64,000 nucleotides of DNA from Branchinecta lynchi (lineage: Eukaryota > Arthropoda > Branchiopoda > Anostraca > Branchinectidae). A program made the translations under genes and the position numbers. The notes beneath the pieces were generated by a model. It ran no database searches and was not told the origin of the DNA. It worked only from the letters and a program-made list of their open reading frames with translations. Positions within the stretch are counted from its first letter, which is position 1. The number at the start of each line of letters is the position of its first letter. This document shows, piece after piece, positions 25,746 through 36,855 of the stretch. The stretch spans positions 5,029,501 through 5,093,500 of the forward strand of contig JAKZAP010000017.1 in NCBI GenBank assembly GCA_023053575.1, in the 5' to 3' direction.

Positions 25746-25956
25746 AGCCGCTCCCACTCCACCCTCCCCCCAATTTCAAAACCCCATTTTAACATCAATT
25801 TCTTAAATTTTAACATCCTTTTTACCAAATTATCCCCCTTTTTAAGAACATTTTTATTTTCTTACTTCCAAAAGAAAGGATACAAGAAATGAGAAATATT
25901 ACCCTTTACTACATATAAAATACTACAATATACACTACTTCTTTTTTATTCAAATA

Positions 25957-26265
25957 TTACTGAGTAAACAGTTCTAAATCCACATATGTTTCTTTGTTCT
26001 TGTTTTCGCGTACAATAGGCTGCAAAACTAGATTTTTCTTTAAGAGTAATTCGTTAGCAATGGAATTGTATTTCTGTGTTATAAACAAATCACATGGTTT
26101 GTCATTATGATTAATGACTACAACCAACTTATCACCATATTTTGTCTTAGCAATTCTCATTTTAACGATAGTATATTTCAGTCCTAGAACTAGTTCTTCT
26201 TTCCTGATTGTCTCATTGTATTTATTCATTCTGATTGTATTCAAGACTTCCTTTGTGGACTCCAT
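25957..26265 (-). CDS. Polinton-associated small protein, possibly OB-fold-like
   Basis: Intact 102-codon ORF starting at an ATG (MESTKEVLN) on the minus strand. The central part, LVLGLKYTIVKMRIAKTKYG, followed by a short beta-rich stretch, fits a small beta-barrel nucleic-acid-binding protein, and similar small proteins occur in animal Polintons. The function is not established; ssDNA binding is only a guess from the pattern. It is co-oriented with the gene at 26,756-27,178, 490 bp away with a SINE inserted between, and divergent from the polymerase gene. Codon use is AT-rich like the other Polinton genes. No break is seen. Confidence 0.55.
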   Translation of the reverse strand: MESTKEVLNTIRMNKYNETIRKEELVLGLKYTIVKMRIAKTKYGDKLVVVINHNDKPCDLFITQKYNSIANELLLKKNLVLQPIVRENKNKETYVDLELFTQ

Positions 26266-26513
26266 TTCTTAGTGGATGATTTTATTAAATAAAAATCCAG
26301 GCTCACAACCTCACATACATATTTTTATTGATAATATCTAATGTAAAAAAAAAATCCAAATCGATATTCATCAAATCATCAAATTAAAATCTCCTCGACG
26401 TACCCACAATTCTGCCTCTAGTACTGATAAAACTCTTAGGGCAACAAAAAACAGAAAATCTCATTGCGCATTAGTATTCACATCACAAAACATTTCGTTG
26501 CGGAGATTTTGCA

Positions 26514-26705
26514 GGCCCCGTTGGTGTAGTGGTCTAAGATTTTGCAACGTCTTAGATCAACCACTTCATCAATGACAATGATGTCGTGAGATCGAATCCC
26601 GCCATCAACTTGAGGTTAATGGTGAGGATGGCGAACAAAAAACTCAGAGGGTTTCCTCCCCTCACGGGGCACCCCAGACACACCATAAAAAATAATAAGA
26701 CGACA
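26514..26705 (+). repeat. tRNA-derived SINE
   Basis: A tRNA-like head: GCCCCGTTGGTGTAGTGGTC (A-box-like) at 26,516, an arm pair TGGTCTAAGA/TCTTAGATCAACCA, then GTGAGATCGAATCCCGCC (B-box-like) at about 26,586-26,603. The body continues through CCTCCCCTCACGGGGCACC to an AT-rich end near 26,700. The long stretch between the arms recalls a Ser/Leu-type tRNA origin. A split internal Pol III promoter plus an unrelated body indicates a SINE rather than a functional tRNA. It lies between two leftward Polinton genes, so it inserted after the Polinton did. Confidence 0.65.
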
Positions 26706-26755
26706 AATTAACATCTTCAATCTTCAAAGTCTGGGGTGGGAGGTTTGCAAAAATT

Positions 26756-27178
26756 TTATATTTTCGGTAAATTTTCTTGTATTTTGATAGTTTCGTTCTT
26801 ACAATATTTATAACCGTTCAAGCGAACCTGTTTCATGTATTTTTCGCGAGGAAAAAATCGAAAGGTTTTACGCATCTCTGTTTCTCTCTGAATTACCTCC
26901 TCAATTGTTAATTGTCCGCATTTTAGCATTGACAACAACTCAGTATAAAAATTGTAATTTGTCCTAAATTCTGCTTTTCTATCAGCAATGCTTAACTGCT
27001 TTTCAATTATTTCGATGATAACAGCACCCAAACTTAAAGAAGCTAAAGGTAGCACTAGAAACGCAGACATTCCTGCTGCCGAAAAGAGGAATTTGGATAC
27101 AAGTAAGCTATTACTTATACGATTGTAGTACTTGTAACTGCGACGGTAAACATACATTTTCTTTTCTAATTCTTCCAT
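26756..27178 (-). CDS. Polinton-associated two-TM membrane protein (SLATT-like layout)
   Basis: Intact 140-codon ORF with an ATG start. The N-terminal 20 residues are Lys/Arg/Tyr rich (YVYRRSYKYYNRISNSLL). They are followed by two adjacent hydrophobic segments at about residues 24-42 and 44-58, then a charged helix-prone stretch (IIEKQLSIADRKAEFRTNYN, about 56-75), and a basic C-terminus. Basic amphipathic helix, TM hairpin and cytosolic coiled coil is the layout of SLATT-type proteins. The role in the element is unknown; a membrane-active or accessory protein is possible. It faces away from the polymerase gene across the 86-bp repeat array. Confidence 0.55.
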   Translation of the reverse strand: MEELEKKMYVYRRSYKYYNRISNSLLVSKFLFSAAGMSAFLVLPLASLSLGAVIIEIIEKQLSIADRKAEFRTNYNFYTELLSMLKCGQLTIEEVIQRETEMRKTFRFFPREKYMKQVRLNGYKYCKNETIKIQENLPKI

Positions 27179-27269
27179 TTATTATGTAATAAAATTGTTT
27201 CAGAAATTATTTGATTGAATGAAAGGTTCGCGATTCGGAACACATCCGCCACCTGCTAAACTGTATGGA

Positions 27270-27595
27270 ATCTTTCTTGACTGATCGGAGAGAATCTAGA
27301 TAGCGCTTGCTCCGTGAAACGCAAAACACATCTGCTATCTACGGAACTGTACTGAAACTTTCTTGACTGATCGGAGAGAATCTAGATAGCGCTTGCTCCG
27401 TGAAACGCAAAACACATCTGCTATCTACGGAACTGTACTGAATCTTTCTTGACTGGTCGGAGAGAATCTAGATAGCGCTTGCTCCGTGAAACGCAAAACA
27501 CATCTGCTATCTACGAAACTGTACTGAAACTTTCTTGACTGATTGGAGAGAATCTAGACAGCGCTTGCTCTGTGAAACGCATACTGAAACCAGTG
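27270..27595. repeat. 86-bp tandem repeat, about 4 units, in divergent gap
   Basis: TTTCTTGACTG recurs at 27,273, 27,359, 27,445 and 27,531, exactly 86 bp apart. Units are nearly identical and contain TCTAGATAGCG and its partial inverse TGCTATCTACG, so each can form a short hairpin. The array lies between the leftward gene pair and the rightward SAP/polymerase gene. A promoter, enhancer or replication-origin role is inferred from position only. Confidence 0.85.
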
Positions 27596-27660
27596 CTTTT
27601 CTTTAAGGCTGAGAAAATTCAGACGGGAGAAATTCATTAATAAAAATGTTCCCCTATTAA

Positions 27661-29923
27661 ATGATGAATACTGCAGTGGTTATTCAGCTTTGTAAAAAGG
27701 TTATATCAAACAACAAAGCGGTTATACAAAGATTATCGCTATACACATATAATGAACTGCGGACTAATGCGAAAATTATTAAAATCAAAACAAATGGAGC
27801 TAAGAAACATGAAATAACAAATAATATAATAAACCATCTTAATAAGTATATTTTGATAGCTGAAGATAAAATTAAAATTGAACGCAGAAACGAAAGAACT
27901 CATAATAAGAACAGACCATCCGACTACAAACCAGAACCGAGATTACGAACCATTCTGGAAGATGAAATAAACTAAATAATATCACCATTACAAAACTAAA
28001 ACAAGAATACAATGATAACAAAGAAAAAGAGACAAGCGAATTAAAGAAATTTCTGAAAAACAAGAACCTATCAACTCGCGGGAACCGAGAAGAAGTACTA
28101 AAAAGAGTTGGAGAATACTATAATAATATTATTACCAAACATAAAGATTCCGTACAGAGAAATAGAGATATCATAAGAGATCAAACAGAAAGACGTGATA
28201 ACAGTAGACAGAAACCAATTGGTTTATCAACTCTCTTCATAAATAAGAAAAAAAATCAAAGAAGAAAAATTAATTCCTGATCATTTATTTAGAACTGAAG
28301 AAGAACAACAACCTACTATCTCTAGGGAAAATGAGAATTTGTACACTGTAAACGTATCAGTTGAAAGCAATGGAAGAGATGAACATACTCTTATTGCTTT
28401 TGTTTTCGCAGATTTGAGACGAAGAATGAATGAACTTTATCAGTATAGAGTTCAGTTTGTAACTCGTGTTATTTTCCATCGACAGGAGAATGATGAAGAA
28501 GTAGTAGTATATTACAACAGTACTTCTTGGATTTTAAATAAAAATAGTATTCTTACTCATAATCATTTGGATGATAATAACAAGAGACTTAGTTCTTTAA
28601 GTAATACCCCTCGATCTGGGCTACAATTTAGTCGGTATGCAGGAATTGATTATAGGATGACACGAATAGAATCTTACATGGGAGGAACGTTTAAAATACT
28701 GCCAGATTTCGTAAAAAATAAAAGAGCTTGCTTGAATATTGAAAATAACGACCAGAAATGTTTCCTTTGGTCTATCTTAGCAAATCTACATCCAGCTAAG
28801 GATCATCCGGAAAGAATTTCGAAACATAAACAATATGAGAACGAATTTGATTTCGAAGGAGTTGCCAACTTCCCAATGGATACTAAAGATATACACAAAT
28901 TTGAAAATAGATACAACATTAAGATTTGTTTATTTCAAATTGAAAAAGAGAAAATTATCAGAAGTCATATACTAAAAAGAACAATCAATGGCAAAACAGC
29001 TAAACATGTTATTAATTTATTATATTTCGATAATCATTATGTACTGGTAAAGGATCTGAGCAGATTAGTTGTTCCTCAAATATCTACAAGACAAAAAAAG
29101 ACATACCTCTGCACTTTTTGCGGAAGGCATTTTACAAAAGAAGAACAATATGAAAAACATGAGAGTAAAAATAATTACGAAGATCCTGATATTATAATGC
29201 CTCCTGAAGGTTCAAGTATACAATATATAAATATTGCAAAACAAATGAAAGTACCTTATTGCATAATAGCAGACTTTGAGTCTTATAACGAAGAATACAA
29301 TCAGGTAGACGGAAAGAAAACAATAAAAGTGGCCAAACAGAAAACATTTGCTTACGGATTTCAGGTATGCTGTTCCTTTGATACAAACCAGAACAAATAC
29401 TATGACTATTTTGGTGAAGACGCTGCAGAACATTTTGTTAAAACCGTTACAAAGGTATCCACAGAAATTGCAAACAAATATGAAAGCAGACAAAGAAACC
29501 ATACTTATACCAATGGAGAAATTACCGAAATATGGAATAAACTAATTAAAAGACTTGTCACATCTGTACAACTGAAATTACTGAAAATCCTCCTTTGATC
29601 ACGACCACATGACAGGAGAAGATAGGGGATTTGCTCATGCTGAATGTAATATGAAATACAGGATTCCTAGGCATATCCCGGTAGTAATGCATAATTTATC
29701 AAAATATGACTCTCATTTATTTGTTAGAGATTTGATACCTGATAACGGAATTTTTGAAAGTGCAGAAAGTTTCATCTCATTCTCAAAATCAATAAGTATT
29801 ACAAATGCGGATACGAAAATAAAATATGAGACGCGGTTTATAGATTCAATTAGATTTATGGCTTCATCTTTAGACAAACTATCAGCAAATTTAGCAAAAT
29901 GTGATTGCAAACCCGTAGGGTAA
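27661..29923 (+). pseudogene. Polinton SAP-domain / protein-primed DNA polymerase B, N-terminal part (broken)
   Basis: The first half of the replicative polymerase of a Polinton. Segments in order: an N-terminal SAP-like helical block (27,740-27,850); a frameshift near 27,970; a second SAP-like block (SELKKFLKNKNLSTRGNREE, about 28,035-28,095); a shift in an A8 run at about 28,250; and a long open frame to 29,598. That frame holds a CLNIENNDQKCFLWSILANL block, a C2H2-like finger (CTFCGRHF..KHE) and exonuclease motif I (IADFESY) at about 29,265. Two more shifts at 29,550-29,600 flank a treble-clef-like DHDHMTGEDRGFAHAECN. Exo II (HNLSKYDSHLF) is near 29,690. It ends where the 7-kb element enters after FMASSLDKLSANL. 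The enzyme family replicates linear DNA from a terminal protein. The gene is dead, with at least four frameshifts plus the insertion. The rest is at 36,856-38,603. Confidence 0.85.
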
Positions 29924-32548
29924 AAATCAGCCTGGAATCCAGGCATCTGGAAATTTGGAACCTGGATTCCAGGCTGATTCTAGAATTCCAGACTTCATCC
30001 CGGATTCCAGGTTCCAAATTTCCAGACTACAATTCTGGGCTGGATTCCAGGCTTTGTCCGGATTCCAGGTTCCAAATTTCCAGACTAGAATTCTTGACTG
30101 GATTCCAGGCTTTGTCCGGATTCCAGGTTCCAAATTTCCAGATTAGGACTCTGTGCTGAATTCCACGCTTCGTCTGGATTCCAGGTTCCTAATTTCCAGT
30201 TCCGGGATTCCAGACTACCTGTATATTCTGGATTCCAGACGGCTAGTCTGTTCTGGATTCCAGACGGCTCGTCTGTTCTGGATTCCAGACTTCATTTGTT
30301 CCTCAACTGTCCAGAAACATTACTGATATGTTGATACCTTGCTTTGACTGGAAGGATATATATCTAGGATTTCGCTCTGATAAAAATAATATAAACATAA
30401 CTAATTTTTTCCCAGACGTTTTCTCATCTTACGACTTTCGAAAGTCACAACAAACAATTTACTTCCGTGGCATAAATTTCCGCATTCCTTGGTTTCAACT
30501 CTTTCTAATATCTAAGAAAACCTTTATTTTTCTGAGAAACTACTTTCTTCGTATTCAACCAAGCACGAATGAATCCTTGTACAAATGTGATAATTAATGT
30601 TGATTTAATGATTTAGATCAAACAAACAACAATAAAAAGGCAGTCGGCAGAAAACGTTGCATCTTGAATAGATTTATTTACAAGGTAAAACGATAGATAC
30701 CAAACAATGGTGATAAAGCCTTTGGTCTTGAATCTCAGTCGGTCATAAAGCCTGAAATTGTGTTCTCTTCACGTGCTGCATGGAAGTATCTGCAAAACGC
30801 TGGATCCCTTACACCAAAGCTGCCTTCGTATTGAGCTGGGTTACCTAAATAAAACACCCATATTTCAGTGATCGACCAAAGATTCCTTGTTCCCAAGCGG
30901 TGACTAGTGAGCAAGTGCTCAAACGTAGAGTGTGAAAGTAAAATGTTTACAAACAGCGTTAGAACCAAGACATTTCATATCCCCAATAATTAAACAAGTA
31001 TTTTAACAGCCAAATTTGAAACCATCCCACTTTCAAAGCTTTTAGTCGAAACAAACGGTATGCAGAATTCGAGATCCTGAAAATCTTTCTTTCAATTTCA
31101 ATACTGATTGTATTTCTAGCCAGTCTGAGCCTTTAAGCCTCTTTTCCATTAGCATGGTTTTAATAAGTGCAATACCAAATCGTAGCAGCCTAATACCCCC
31201 TTCGTTAAAACTGCATGAAGGACGGCAATTCCTAGATCATATGACAAAGCCGTTCAATTTCCAACTTTTCATGAAGGATTGAAGCACGTCGCGCAGTGGT
31301 ATTTGTTACTGTTAGACTAAAATCCACATCTATAGGCTACATATATTTCGCCAAATACACAAGAGTTGAACTTGAGACCTACCACAGACAGGAAATCTAG
31401 GCCCAGCTGCCCATTAACGGGAGGATGGGGGGGGGGGTCGTGACCCATCAAAATGTGTGTCTAGACCTATATTTCCACTAGTATCTCATGCGCAATTTGG
31501 GACAACTTTCCCATGAGCGTTGAGGGTGGTTGAACTCACATGTATATTCCCAACCAAAAGATCTAAAAGCACAAGAAATTTCATCGCCCTATCTCCAGTT
31601 ATTGTCAAGTTAAAAACATTAAAAGTTAAACAATGGGCGCAACTGCCTATGAACCAAGTGGGGGTGGGGTTTGGGGGTTCCCAAAAAGCAAAATTAGACC
31701 CCGATGCTCAAAAGCCTACCAAGTGTAAACTTGATACCTGTTGGTTCCTGTCACTGGTCATGAACTTTACTCTTGGTCAATATGGGCAAAGTTGCCCATG
31801 AACGGGATGGGTGGGGGAGGTGAAACTTTGAAAGTAATTCCCAGCCACAGGATCTACAAATACGAGGAATTGCATCGTCGTATGTCCAGCTCTGGTCAAG
31901 TTATGAACATTATTCACTGAGCAATCTGGGCCCATTTGTCCCTAAACCGGGTAGGTTTGGGTGTTCACCAGTTATGAGCTCTAAAAAAACAGTGAAAACC
32001 GAAATCTGTTTTGGCGCTCGCAATAGTGGATTGTTCGAGGAACACTCGACTAAAAATGTATTCACTATTTCATATGTGCGACTTTGGCTTATGCATTGCT
32101 AAAATTGGTACTCTCGCGTGGTGCTACTGACAGATTTGCTGGCATGTGGCAAATAAGAAGTCAAATATTAATGTAAAAAAAAAATCAAATTTTGTTGAAA
32201 CTACAATAAATTTTACCCAAAATTCGACACACTGGCAAAATATGAAATTTCAAGGAAATTGGGCAGCCCCCCCCCCCCTCCTCCCCCAACGTTAAGAGGG
32301 TGCTATAGCAGTTGGTTAAGGATCTCTACAATGGGAGAGTTTATCAGAAAGCAGAGACAAATATAATTTCTCATTCGTGTTAGAATGGTGAAACCCAAAT
32401 CTGCACAACAAGACCCTATATTCTAGAACTGTTTACCGTACCTAAAATAACCATCATTTTGCTGAGCAAAATCATTACAGATTTACTAAAATCTCTAGGA
32501 TTGATCTTTTTTCCGACCCTCCTCTTCTCTAGAGGCTTCACGGACTAT

Positions 32549-33640
32549 TTTGGAATGTTTTCTCTTAATTTCCTTCTGTTTCTTGTGTCAAGTTTTGCAG
32601 ATTTTACTCAGTGTCACTTAGTCCAAAGGCATTACTAGCCAAAATGTTTGGTGTGGGGGATGAGGCATTTACTGACCGGATGGTAATTTTTACTGACTGT
32701 TTTCAACAAAAAAACAACAGTTTTGAAAAAAATCAACTGGTTTTCAGAAAACTGACTGTTTGGTCAGTTGACTGGGGGCGTCCACCCCCCCCCCCCAGTC
32801 AACTGACCAAACAGTCAGTTTTTCTGAAAACCAGTTGATTTTTTTTCAAAACTGTTGTTTTTTTGTTGAAAACAGTCAGTAAAAATTACCATCCGGTCAG
32901 TAAATGCCTCATCCCCCACACCAAACATTTTGGCTAGTAATGCCTTTGGACTAAGTGACACTGAGTAAAATCTGCAAAACTTGACACAAGAAACAGAAGG
33001 AAATTAAGAGAAAACATTCCAAAATAAGGCTGAGCGTAGGCTACTTCTGAATTCAGTTCAGCAGATTGGAGCATTTGGTCTAAAGGCTTAAATACACTCC
33101 AATTCATTCCAGCCCAAACTTAATCTTTTAACCTATACTTCGTATTAATACTGATATAGTAGGCTAAAGCCTACTTGCAGTAACCAACTTGTCTGTCGAC
33201 TGTGTGACCACGCTTAAGTAGTTATCCAGAATATGCAGGTTTTGAATCACATCCAGAAATAAGTAGAGGCATGCTTATTTATTCATCAAAGAAACACTAA
33301 GACACATACCAGGCAGGCGACTTCTCTGCAAGACTCGTTCTAAAACCTTTTGTTCTATTTCTAGTTTACCCTGTATAGTAGCCTACGCTCAGCCTTATTT
33401 TGGAATGTTTTCTCTTAATTTCCTTCTGTTTCTTGTGTCAAGTTTTGCAGATTTTACTCAGTGTCACTTAGTCCAAAGGCATTACTAGCCAAAATGTTTG
33501 GTGTGGGGGATGAGGCATTTACTGACCGGATGGTAATTTTTACTGACTGTTTTCAACAAAAAAACAACAGTTTTGAAAAAAAATCAACTGGTTTTCAGAA
33601 AAACTGACTGTTTGGTCAGTTGACTGGGGGCGTCCCCCCC
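32549..33640. repeat. Inverted triplication in copy 2 of the 7-kb element
   Basis: The block TTTTGGAATGTTTTCTCTTA...CAGTTGACTGGGGGCG occurs at 32,549-32,785 (+), inverted at about 32,799-33,030, and again (+) at about 33,393-33,635. The first two form an almost perfect hairpin around CCACCCCCCC. Copy 1 has a single copy (22,620-22,880, opposite strand). Confidence 0.8.
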
Positions 33641-36247
33641 CCCCCCCAGTCGTGACGCCCCTGACTTAGCCTACCACAAATCCCTGATTTTTGGACAACC
33701 TATGATAACTCCTGGGTATGTTTGGATCTCGAATACATTATGCTAAACGCTGAGTATGGTACTATAACCAAATAAAATATTGACCATTTGAGCTCAGCTG
33801 ACAATACAAAGACAAGCTCGAACACCACCAATTCAGAACTCGTTAGCACATAAAACCTATCCTTATTTTATCTTATTACCACTGAAAAATTAAATACCAT
33901 GCCAGGCAACTTGAACTGCAAAATATTTGCTGAAAATGTTTAATTCATATAGTGATTTCCTGTATGTCAACAATTATAGAACAATTTCCATTGTCTCTGC
34001 AGTTTCTTCTTTTGAGGTTACAAACGTTCTATCAGCCACACCTACCCATATAAAATAAGAAAATCCTACTGTCGCTGATGCAATGCAGAAAACTGGTTGG
34101 CATATTTGCCATCCCTGATAGATAAGCAAGCGCTGAAACAAGTTGATTATCCCAATTTCATTACCTTGCTGCTAGCTTTTCCAACCCATCAAATAGAAAA
34201 GAAGGAAGTTCAAATTTGAGAAGTTTATGTTAATCCAACATTAAATTGGTGCAGAAAAATTGCTTAAATATATAGCTCTTAACTGGTATCAGTTTTGTTA
34301 TTTTATTCTTTTGACTGTTCTATAAGGACAACAAACAAAACAGAGGTCTGGAAAAGTTTCTAGAGATGCTAAAAAATAAGCATACCTCTACTGCTGCTAC
34401 TTTACAATTGAGTTTGAGTAGGTTGTAGTTGAGTAGGTTGCAGCTTGAGTCGGAGCCTACATATTTGGCTTTAATGTATGAAAACAATTGGCTGCATTTT
34501 TGCCTTCTCTCCATAGGTCTGTTAATCTACCTATTTGCCACAATTGACAGTTTTTTCGTCTTGCCGGTCTTTTCAACTGAGCTCTAAAAAACAGCTTATA
34601 AGAACAAATGGCATCTTCCCATGGCCAGCACCTATCTCTCCAATGCGAATTTTGAATTTCGCGCCATGCCAAGAGCGTAGGTCGGCTGGATGGAGCTCCC
34701 ACCTCAGTCCACAGGTCGGTTAACCGACCAGCAAATGGAATAAAAAATAGCTTATAAAAACTTAGGTTGATTAACCGAAGGAAGAAAATGACTAATAGTG
34801 GGAAATCTTTTAGGCCGATTAACTGGATGACTGCAAAAAATGTGGCTATTGTTTCTGGTAGACTTGTTACCTGCAGTTTTGCGGAGTAGTTGCAAGTAGA
34901 TGTCATTCAATGTAAACAATTAAAGAGATCACCAATGGAAAAAGAAGCATAGGATTATTAACGTCAGCAAAAATCTAGAACAAGGAAAAAAAATGTCTAT
35001 GCCAAATGTAAACTGAAACAGTCGGCTGCTAGCTGATATCATCTTTGTTATACCTCTTTCCATTTGACCTGAAACAAACAAATTAGTGAAATATTCAGAT
35101 TGTAGAAAGTTACTAATTATTAAGTAAGCATACAACAGGAGAGGTATCCAACCTCGAATTTACACAACATCGAACTTGGCCTAAAAAGGATGGGAGGAAA
35201 TTTCAGTCCTCAGGGAACGGCGAGCGTACGCCTAAGGTCAGCATTGACTAAAAAAGTTGCAGCATTTCCCTCCTTTGTAGTTTCCTTAATCTATGCTTCT
35301 AAATTATATATAATTCAAAGCGGACCTTGAACATGAAACCAAAGCTAAATTATTCCGGTAATAAACCTTTCGAATGTTCATGTGAAATCGGAGCCTTGCA
35401 GAAGCAAGTCAAAGATAATACGGAAATTCGGATTTTGACAAATAATGACGGATCATTTCTGCATTCTATATTACACATGATCTTTATAGCTTTTTTGCGA
35501 AAAACATCGTATCGAGGTTCCGGAAGTCCAACTTGACTCCAGATTTTTTGAGAAATTTCTGTGCAAACTCGCATTTTCACCCCGTTCAATATCGTCAATT
35601 AAATATAGTAAAATTTTCCCGAGACAATGCAAATGCTCTCTTGGAATCAATTGGATTTCTTGTTTGTAGCAGTGCACAATAATTTAACTATCACAGCCGT
35701 GTGTCAGTGATATCATAACTAGGCCGTGCCGCTCAAATTCTCATTTTCAACTACCCTACGATTACCTATTACTTTATTTGTCTAAGAAAAAGACAGCTCA
35801 TCATGGGGTTTATCACACTTTCATCGGAAGACAACAGTGTAATTCTGAACTGTCACCACTTTCTAACAAGATCTCACGTTGGCAAATTTATTGTCACAAT
35901 ATTTTCTTAGTGTTTTATTCATGTTGACCCGATGTAGATATATAAATTATGCAACACTGTCTTACTGTTAAAAAATTAGGTAGTAAACAAGATTCGACTC
36001 CTCTTTCTGTAATTAATTTACCGCGATGTTTTCTTATTTTCAAAGTTTTTGTTCAGACCCGAACACTTTCATAAGAGAAGTACTGAAAGCGAGAGATTTT
36101 AATAAAAATGTTGTTCGGCAGACAGTTTCTTCGGATGATTTTCCTCAGACATTTTTGAAAATGTTGATCAGGGTATTTTCTTCACGAAAATGTCGGAATC
36201 TTTGAACAGTGTATATTTTTCCGCTACACCTTATAATCCAACTAATC

Positions 36248-36370
36248 CTATTTGACGGTGCAAAACGGATAAGTCAGCTACATTTTTGATGTAGAAATGG
36301 AGCTGACTTATGAAATGTAGCTGACTTATTCAAAATGTAGCTGATTTATCCGTTTTGCACTGTCAAATAA
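36248..36370. repeat. Small palindromic MITE inside copy 2
   Basis: TTTGACGGTGCAAAACGGAT at 36,250 and ATCCGTTTTGCACTGTCAAA near 36,366, with three internal GTAGCTGACTTAT-type blocks. Counterpart of 18,545-18,662. Confidence 0.75.
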
Positions 36371-36855
36371 GATTCACAGTCAGCTTGGGCTGAAGGAATA
36401 TTACCAACTAATACTGAAATCCAGGCTTTCTTGTCGTCAAACCAGACTTTCTGCATGTATTCCCTAGATTTACAGACGAATAAGCGCAAAAATCCAGGAC
36501 AGTCTGGAATTTCAAGTAGGTCAAGTTCCTGGAAAATATGATTGTTACCCTGGAATTCCAGAAGAGGTGGCGTGGAAATCCAGGTTTGTCTGGAATTTCA
36601 ACCAACTTCCCGGAATTCCAGGCTCTTACCAAATGTAAATTTGGGCCTGTCTGGAATTTCGACAAAGTGTCTGGAATTCCAGGAAAGAAACATCATTACC
36701 TGGATTTCCAGAGAAAACTTGTCCGGAAATCCAGTTAAGTTTTTTAATCCCGGGTTACAGCCCAGAAATCCGGGCAAAATGCCTGGATCTCCAGGCAAAA
36801 TGCCCGGAATCCAGGCTTTGTCTGGATTCCAGGCCGTTTTTTTCCCTACGGGAAG

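Larger units (their letters stand above)
29912..36852 (-). mobile_element. 7-kb CCCGTAGGG element, complete copy 2, inserted in polymerase gene
   Basis: Bounded by CCCGTAGGGTAAAAATCAG at 29,912 and TTTTTTTCCCTACGGG ending at 36,852, with AA on each outer side (29,910-29,911 and 36,853-36,854), a likely 2-bp target duplication. Counting across the site without the element and one AA, the flanking polymerase codons are in one frame, which supports a simple insertion. Length is 6.94 kb, in opposite orientation to copy 1. Relative to copy 1 it lacks about 1.4 kb (the equivalent of 19,705-21,113) and gains a local inverted triplication at 32,549-33,640. The longest ORF (34,457-34,906 minus, 149 codons) has no recognised motifs. 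No transposase is seen, so it is inferred to be non-autonomous. Confidence 0.85.

Noticed and set aside
26514..26610. Functional tRNA gene
   Set aside because: The stretch between the arms is too long and the acceptor stem does not pair convincingly; the unrelated body downstream fits a SINE.
27270..27595. CRISPR-like array from the regular 86-bp period
   Set aside because: The whole 86 bp is repeated; there are no unique spacers.
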